NCBI GenBank assembly: GCA_007922195.1
Contig: ML682038.1
Location: 81,395-145,394, forward strand
Reading direction: 5' to 3'
Length of the DNA stretch: 64,000 nucleotides
Origin: Podocnemis expansa
Lineage: Eukaryota; Chordata; Testudines; Podocnemididae
In this document: positions 57,231-64,000 of the stretch, one piece after another
Position numbering within the stretch: position 1 is the first letter of the stretch
Layout of the letters: the number at the start of each line of letters is the position of its first letter
Notes under the pieces: model-generated
Seen by the model: only the letters and a program-made list of their open reading frames with translations
Database searches by the model: none
What the model was told of the DNA's origin: nothing
Position numbers and translations under genes: made by a program

Positions 57231-58158
57231 TGTTATAGTGGTATGTTTATGTTTGGGAATCCTCCTCTGCAGAAATGGGAGTCTATTGTTATGTAACTGT
57301 GGTATTGCACAATGGTTGTCAGTGAGTGCCAGGGTAGCTTTGCAGGCAGCCAAGTGCTTTGGCCTGCCTGGTGATAGAGAGTGCTGTGTGCAGCAGGGGG
57401 CCCAGGTGCAGTGTTTCTAGAAGATACTGCATGGACTTTAAGGAGGGACCTTCTGTGGTGGGAAAAGGGTGCGCGGTGATTGGTCTGTATGCTTGTTTAT
57501 AAGGGAGATCCCGCTGAGGGAAGGGGGTTCTTCGGAGCAGGAATCTCTGGAGGAGAGGAGTCATTGCTAGGGCTTTGGGTTAGCCTGTGTCACTGGAGAT
57601 CGAGAGCCTCGAGATCCCAGAGATTTCTCATCTGAAAGCCTGGTCTGCTGGGTCAGGAGCTCTGTGAAGCGCTGGGATGAATCTCAGGGGGCTCTGAAGA
57701 TGAAAAGTCCCTGAAGAACAGAGGCCTCTGAACTCTGTTGGACCTGGTAGAGGTTCCATATATGGACTCTGTTTAGAGGATGAATGGACTCCTGATATAG
57801 GACCCAACCACCAGTGGTCAGAAGAAGATGGCTCACATTGGGAGGATGCTGGTTCCAGGGACCTGTGGAACTCATGGACAGGATCATTGTGGGAGTTGAA
57901 GGCCAACACCCTTAGTGGAAAAGGCAAACAGTGAATGAATTTGGGGTCCTGGGAAGACTGGGAGGGGATGGTGTGACATTGTATCTATTTGCTTATTGAT
58001 AATAACTATTGTTGCTGAACTTACTTTATATTGTTGGGGTTCATAATAAATTTTTACCTGGTTTACCCAGCTTGAGCCTGATTATTTTCTCACACCGGGG
58101 TGCTCAGGTTGATAGATACCTGAGAGATAGGTAGGATCTATTGAAATCTTTTGTAACA
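57231..58158 (+). mobile_element. Candidate solo LTR, about 930 bp
   Basis: It begins TGTTATAGTGG and ends TTTTGTAACA, giving a short TGTTA/TAACA inverted pair. TTTATAAG at 57496-57503 fits a TATA box and AATAAA at 58045-58050 a polyadenylation signal, with a typical post-signal region ('gagcctgattattttctcac'). No TSD was found (AAAGG against CCTCC), so the right boundary is uncertain. No coding region is attached. Confidence 0.5.
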
Positions 58159-58254
58159 CCTCCTTCCTCTCTCCATGGACTGATTATAGACAGTTCTCTG
58201 TATTAGTACTTAATATTTTAGTTGTGAATTTTTATGTGAATTAATATTTATATT

Positions 58255-58360
58255 GTGATAGTGTCTAGAAGGCCTCAATGTGTTCAGGCTCCCATTGTGC
58301 TAAGCATTGTATAAATATATATTCATGAAACTCCCAGACCTCAGTGTACAATAGAACATA
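58255..58360. repeat. Ancient amniote repeat fragment
   Basis: The phrase 'cattgtgctaagcattgtat', then 'aaatatatattcatgaaact', fits an old repeat ('cattgtgctaggcgctgtacaaacacatag'). It is short and diverged. Confidence 0.4.
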
Positions 58361-58735
58361 ATGGGGGGGGGGAAGGAAAACAAGGAAGCATGGGAGAGGA
58401 TAGGTACCAAAAATAATGATGTTTCAGCAGGGGCTAGCCAAATTGTCACATTAGTCACATGGTATTTATTGTCTGTTCTGTGATTTGACAACCTTTCAAG
58501 TGCAAATACTTGCAGAAATTAAATTTTACATGTAAACATGAGTACCTATGCATAACTGACAATCATTTTCTGCAAACATCTGCTCAATTGAACAATTGTT
58601 CAAATATTTATAGAAAGCAAGTACAAAAGGTGTGCACAGAAAGAAGTGAACTCAGCCAAAGTCAATTCATTTAACCTTTTGTCTCCCATTCTTTATTTAG
58701 CCTTGATATGTTGCTATTAGTCCTGTTATTCACTG

Positions 58736-58940
58736 AGGTCCCAATTCAGCAAAGTGCTTAAATGTATGCTTAACTTCAGGCACATGAATAATCCCATCCT
58801 TACTCCGGAAAGGATTTAAGCTTTAATAGGGATGGTACGTGCTAAAAATAAGCTCAGTGGAGTTACATGCTTAACTACTTGGCTAAAAAGGATTATTCAT
58901 AGGCATAAAGTTAAGCACAAACTTAAATACCTTAGTGTTT
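58736..58940. repeat. Inverted repeat, old MITE-like
   Basis: Left arm 'gcttaaatgtatgcttaact' pairs with the right arm 'aagttaagcacaaacttaaa' about 150 bp later. The arrangement of opposed 'cttaa' motifs resembles an old sauropsid MITE. No TSD is seen. Confidence 0.5.
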
Positions 58941-59055
58941 TGTGCTCTCGTGTGTGTAGTTCACACATACACCATGAATGAATGTGTATGGTTGAAGGCC
59001 AATAGAGTAAAAGACACAGCAAGAGAGCCATGACTGCTGCTAACTATTACAAGGA

Positions 59056-59317
59056 CTAGACAGCAGGGGTGTCAGTGCCGCTAGGTCTGCGGGGCTCTAG
59101 CCCTGCCCCAGTAGTGACTGGGGCTGACTCAGGCCTATGCTGCCTGCTGCTGGCTGGCAGTGGCAGAGGCCAGATTTGGGCTGGGCTGCCAGTGGGAGGA
59201 GCCCAATCGTGCTCTCAGATAAGACCCAAGGGGGTAGATTGAGCCTAGGGGTGGGGCTGCTTGGTGGGACTGAGAGGCATACCCTTTTGTCAGGGCGATG
59301 ACGCCTTTGCTAGACAG
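59056..59317. mobile_element. hAT-type non-autonomous transposon, 246 bp
   Basis: The element spans 59064-59309. Left end CAGGGGTGTCAGTGCC, right end inverted GGCGATGACGCCTTTG. CTAGACAG flanks it at 59056-59063 and 59310-59317, a perfect 8-bp TSD. Non-coding. Confidence 0.9.
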
Positions 59318-61720
59318 GGATAAATATGGTTTTCTCCAACCCTACCCTATATTGCAAAGTCCTAGACTGAGTGTTTTTTAAAAGCTAAGTTCTCTTTGGA
59401 TGTGAATAAATTGCACAGTCTGTAGACAAAAGATTTACACCATCACTGGCACAGACTCAGAACAAATGGATAATCTTTGGAAAGGCTTAGCTATAGCTAT
59501 ATGGCTGTGCACATGTTGCTTAACAAGCACCAGGACATGAGTTAAAAATAAACTAATGTTTTACAGCAGGTGTGTTTTTTCCCCTCACAGTCTCTCCCTC
59601 TTTCCAGTTATATTGGCTGACCTAGTTAACATTAAAAATGAAAGATTTATTCTTTGCTCCAACTCCCTGAAGTACCTTGTGTTTCCCAGTTAGCTATTGA
59701 CTTTGCCACACCAGAATTCGATTGACTTTCTTAGGAATAATAGAACTGATCAAGCATGCCAAGGGCGGAAATCATCCTCCCATGCCTTGTTGTGTGTCTG
59801 CAGTGCTCTGTAGAAGCTGCATCCGCCAAATGCAGAAGTTGCTTCAGAAGTTGCTTCAGTGGTCCCTTGTACTGCAGACATTGGAATGCTTGGGAGGATC
59901 TTCACCATAGACTATGGCTTCAGTTTAGGAAAGCGTGTAAGCAGGTTTTAGTTTTAAGATTAAATCTCAGTGAAATCAAGTTCTTTAGAGCAGAGCACAA
60001 ACATCTCCAAAACAAGAGAACAGTATGTACAAATCTGGTTCACAGCTGTGGAGTAAGTGTCAGATTTGAGTATTTTAGCATATGGCTTGAAAATGTTAAC
60101 TTTAAAAGTTTTGATCTAAACTTGAAGCATGTACGTGATTTGCGTCATGTTTTTGGCTTATTGAATCCAAGTATTTACACTGAGTCATTTAAAAGCTATA
60201 TTAAGCAAGTTAACTAAAACTTGAGTAGTACCAGTAGAAAGAAAGTGGGTGGTATTTGCAAGAGTGAAGCTGAATGCAGGTTAAGGGGAACTTCAATAAA
60301 CTCTGTATATTACTAAATCCACGTGGCAGAGTTGCCTCCAGCTCAACATCTCACATTCCTTATTCCCCTGTTGTTGCCTTAATGACAGTCTCTTTGGGAA
60401 ATATGGGCCCTCATCCAGTGAAATGGAAGCTACTCTTCTGAATCTCAGACTATTACTTTTGCTTGGGCATTTACACCTGAAAACATATGATTTTTTTGTT
60501 TTGCCCCAGCAAGACAAAATCTGTTCATGGTATGTTTAAAGCTTTACTTTTCATCTTTGTTGCCCAAGAAGCCTAACACAGGCACTTTGGGTTTCATCAA
60601 TGCCCACTGAAGCCTTCATTGATGTGAAAGGGCATAGGATCAGTGTCCTAATCAATAAGGGCCTGATTAAGAGATTTAATGAAACAGATGTTTAAGATTA
60701 AACCTATAAATTAATCTGTATTCAAAACAAACATATGGGTAAGGTTTTTCTGAACCAGTTTTAAAAATCATTACAAGGGGGGGAAAAGCTTTTTAATAGC
60801 TAAATAGGGTATTTTCCAAGTTTTGACTCCTGATGACTTTATTTACTAACATTTAAAAAATAATTGCTGAGTTAGTTACATGAGACAACTGTTCCCTACT
60901 GCTCATAGCCTAAGCATGGAGAAATGTGAGAAGACCTTGCCTTTTCTGATGTATGTAAAGCTTGATTAAGGTGTAGCATCTTAACAGCTGAACTCCAAGT
61001 TCTTAGGACCCTTTAATGCATTAATGCCACTGTAATATGAAAGAAGCAGCTTTATTTAAAATATCCAGGTCATCATGAAATACAAGTGAAAACACACTAC
61101 GAGGGTGCCCTGTCTCTAGGCACATCAGGTCAGGTCTAAAGGCTGTGATGGATTATTTGGAAGTTGCCCTAGACAAGGAACCTGATGGGAGGTTTTTAAA
61201 ACATTCCTTTAAAAGGTTTCTGTATTGGTACAAAGCCTCTTGCCTCTCAGGGTGAGTGACTACTCTGCAGATGTTGCAAAATTCACTTGTATTGATCATT
61301 ATTTACATGATCAGTCCACTGCAATGATCAATTTCTGTAAATCCAACTCCTGCGATAATAGAGTGATCCTGGGAAGAGTGGTCACTAAAACTGAGTCACA
61401 TGGAAGACACAGGGCAGTCACTCACCCCTCAGGACAGGTGGCCTTGATCTAGCCATGACCCTGTCAACTGTGATGTGTGCAACAGGAAATGACACGGCAA
61501 GGCTGCTTCTTCTCCATTCAGGGGGAAAAACAAACAAACAAAAAATTCTGCTCGTCTAAGTGCAGAAACTTCTGTTTTGAAATTGAAACAATGCCTTTCT
61601 CATTGGTGATATCTCAAAATCTCCAGGGTTGTTTAAACAAGACATATGGAATGAGTGGTTAGCTGTACTAGAACCAAGATCTAATTTCCACTGTTTCCAA
61701 AAAAGTATGAATATTTATTG
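59318..61720. other. Unassigned stretch
   Basis: No gene or transposon end is recognised in 2.4 kb. The 153-codon ORF at 59756-60217 is Cys-rich early on but has no domain I recognise and looks like chance. Confidence 0.4.
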
Positions 61721-61728
61721 CTCTACTT

Positions 61729-61916
61729 CAGGGATCTCAAACTCACAGCCCAGGGGCTGTATCTGGCCCCTAAACTTATTTCCTGCAGCCCCCAATGACA
61801 CTATCATTATTGATATTTGCACTACTGTTGTATGAAAAGATTTCAGTGGTGCGGCGCTCCAGCTAACATACTAGGCCTCATGCAGCCATTGTGGTGACTT
61901 GAGTTTGAGACCCCTG
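61729..61916. mobile_element. hAT-type short element, 188 bp
   Basis: The left end CAGGGATCTCAAACTCACAG pairs with the right end TTGAGTTTGAGACCCCTG, and the body includes 'ctgtatctggcccctaa'. The two 8-bp flanks do not match, so the TSD is lost or the ends are slightly off. Confidence 0.7.
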
Positions 61917-62127
61917 GATTAATCAATTAAGGAAATAACCCATCCACAGGGAGGGAAGAAACTGGCTACAAAACCATCAGTAGCCAACTCTGTGGGTAAG
62001 CTGAACAGAGACTGAAAACAGGGACTTTCATTTAGAATGTGACATGCCTTTTATTTGATTGTGGTTATCAGTCCTTTAGTGTTGCATAGAAGATGGAATC
62101 CAGGGAAGAATCACATAGATGAAGATA

Positions 62128-62222
62128 AAAGAAGCAAGGAGTCCCGTAGCAGTTAAAAACTAACAGATTTATTTATCTCCTGAGCTTTTGTGGGAGAAAA
62201 TCCCACTTCATCAGATACTTCT
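62128..62222 (-). mobile_element. PLE 3' end fragment
   Basis: The plus strand reads 'gaagcaaggagtcccgtagc', 'aacagatttatttatctcc' and the hairpin 'gtgggagaaaatcccacttc', then 'atcagata'. It is a single minus-strand copy truncated just past the hairpin. Confidence 0.85.
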
Positions 62223-62533
62223 CTCTTTTCAAACCCTCTTGGCCTCCCCACTGGGGTCAGATGATTGCTCACATTTCACAACAGGTGTGATCTTTCCTTT
62301 CTGAGCCAAGGTGCTACACATGCTTACCTAGACCATTGTTCTTGTATGCATGCCTGGGTGTGTAAACACAGCTTTGGGTGTGTAAACACAGCTCTGGATG
62401 CGTAAACACAGCTCTGTTTGTCTGCCTGTATTCAAGCCATGTGAGATACATTTGGGGACATGACGTGACAGTTTCATATCTGTACACATGTATGAAATTG
62501 CAGGGAACATGCTATCATAACAGTAATGTAGAG

Positions 62534-63371
62534 CAGGTGTGTCAAACTCATTCAGTGTGCGGGGCCACACTGGAGGGCAGGACAGCTGGTGAGGGCCATG
62601 TGTCTGCACAGGCTCCCCAACCTGTTCCTCTGACACATTCAGAGCGGCAGGGGCTCCCCTTTTCCCTCCCTAACCCCGCAGCTCAGACACCTTCCCTTTT
62701 TCCTGCCCTGTGGGCTTTCCCTCCCCACAGTGGCTCCCAAACCCTCACCTCCTGCACATTCCTTCCTTTTCCACTTTCCCCGCCATGTGATGGCAGGCAC
62801 TCAATCGGTTTGTCAGATTTACAGCCAGAGGTAGGCTGGGGTCCTCCCTCCCCCCTCCCCACCCACTCGCTGTCAGTCATTTAGCATGCTGTCATTTGGT
62901 TGGGCTCAGTCCCAACTGGCCTGTGATTGGTTTGTTCCCACATGGTCCCCTACTACTTTTTCCTTTCTTATTTGCAATTTGTGTGGTGTGCTGTCAATCA
63001 AATTAGCATGCTGATTTACTGACTGTCTAACAGTTGGGTTTAGGAGCGGTGCATGGCTCTCTCAGAAGTCCGGCCCAGCCTGCTGTGACTGAGACTGATT
63101 GGTTGGCAGATCACAGCAGAGCTGAGCAGGGATTGCTTGAAGTGCTTCCTTTGTTCCCCTGTGCTCTGACTTGGATCAGATGAGTGGGTTAGGAGCATGC
63201 TTAGCCCTGCCCTGCTCTGCTGGTGGCAGCCTGTCTTCCCTGTTCACTGCTGCTGCTGCTGCTGCTGCTGCAGGGGGTTCCCAGGCACAGTCCAGGCAGC
63301 AGCTCTGCAGACCCCATCAGTGCTGTTGGCAGGCCTGATCTGACCTGTGGGCCTTGAGTTTGACACGCCAG
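62534..63371. mobile_element. hAT-type element, about 840 bp, non-coding
   Basis: The left end CAGGTGTGTCAAACTCATTC pairs with the right end TTGAGTTTGACACGCCAG. The body has GC-rich patches and a CTG microsatellite at about 63248-63271. No TSD is seen in the flanks. The 168-codon ORF overlapping the left part is not transposase. Confidence 0.75.
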
Positions 63372-64000
63372 GATTAAACATTTGATTTTATATTAGTTTG
63401 ACTTATTTTCACTTAAAATCCCCCTGTAGTCAATAAACTTGTTTGTTTTATCTGAAGGATGCAAAGTTGAAAGACAGCATGTGAAAAGGCCTAACTGAGA
63501 GCAAAAATGGAGGCATATCATTTTCTTTGTTAAATTGACAGACAAGTGTAAATGAGCTTTCAAGGCCCAGTGGGGGTACTTTGAACCTTGCAAGACTAAT
63601 TCCCACAGTTGCATCTGGTACTGAGGGTGTTGGGGATGTATCCCCATGAGTAGCTAGTGTGAGTGCTCTTCCACTGGCTGAGGGATTAATTACATGAAGG
63701 TGGCTGGGTGTGAACTGACCTAAGAGAGGGGGTTTACACAGTAAAGCAGAGTAAGCTAGGTCTCTGGAGTGGTGAACTGGGGTGGCACAGCAACACACCA
63801 GTCCAGATTGCAGGAGGAAAGGTCACAGGTTTACATGAACATTTTACTTGTTACTTTTTCTGACACAAATATCATACTACTTTGAATATCTACAGAACAA
63901 CTACACAGACTGAAGATAAGTTAGTGTCAATTTTTTTGGACACTCTGATCTTAGTATTACAGAATTCAGCACTTCATGATCAATACTTTAATGGGGGGGG
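63372..64000. other. Unassigned stretch to window end
   Basis: Nothing is recognised. The window ends in a run of G (63993-64000). Confidence 0.4.

Noticed and set aside
59756..60217. 153-codon ORF with early cysteines
   Set aside because: Cys spacing fits no finger I know and the rest is nondescript; probably chance.
62528..62533. 8-bp TSD for the hAT at 62.5-63.4 kb
   Set aside because: Left (atgtagag) and right (gattaaac) flanks do not match; the element call rests on its termini only.

Overview
This window is non-coding, repeat-dense vertebrate DNA. The repeat set is CR1 LINEs whose 3' ends carry tandem ATTCTATGA-type octamers, Penelope-like elements (PLEs) with reverse transcriptase and GIY-YIG endonuclease remnants, many short hAT elements with 8-bp target-site duplications (TSDs), and MIR/CORE-type SINE relics. 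That set points to a non-avian sauropsid, most likely a turtle (inference; a soft-shell-type turtle is my guess). I found no convincing multi-exon host gene. The window could be intergenic or a long intron.

Layout. 0-13 kb: an old LINE RT fragment, an inverted PLE dimer (1.3 kb), a nearly intact CR1 RT ORF on the minus strand (3.65-5.11 kb), a PLE split by a nested CR1 (10.2-11.4 kb), and a hAT element (11.5-12.1 kb). 13-23 kb: a decayed CR1, a terminal-inverted-repeat (TIR) element containing a 100-N gap, an ancient CR1, a second inverted PLE dimer (19.4-20.1 kb), and a CR1 5' half encoding the ORF1 esterase and the start of the endonuclease (21.6-23.3 kb). 23-28.4 kb: a TIR element, two related C-rich satellites, a minisatellite, a SINE, and a 10-N gap that looks spurious. 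28.4-31.9 kb: PLE fragments, including the longest PLE, minus strand, split by a 1-kb insert. 33.5-45.6 kb: alternating TIR elements, PLE dimers and hAT elements. 45.6-49.7 kb: no recognised feature. 49.7-64 kb: more hAT and TIR elements, a 400-N gap, two candidate solo LTRs, and a C-rich tandem region.

Two themes stand out. First, PLE 3' ends recur as inverted, tail-outward dimers; three of them are bounded by a single 8-12 bp TSD, so the dimer seems to have integrated as one unit. The hairpin in this 3' end resembles a hammerhead ribozyme core (CTGANGA, helix II, GAAA). Second, nine elements share a GGSTDTGTYYACAC-like terminus, six of them with 3-bp TSDs (AAT, AAA, TGA, TAT, TTG, AAA), and interiors built from arrays of short palindromes. 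Both large assembly gaps fall inside such elements.

All family assignments come from reading motifs and termini by eye; no database search was possible. Boundaries without a TSD are approximate.
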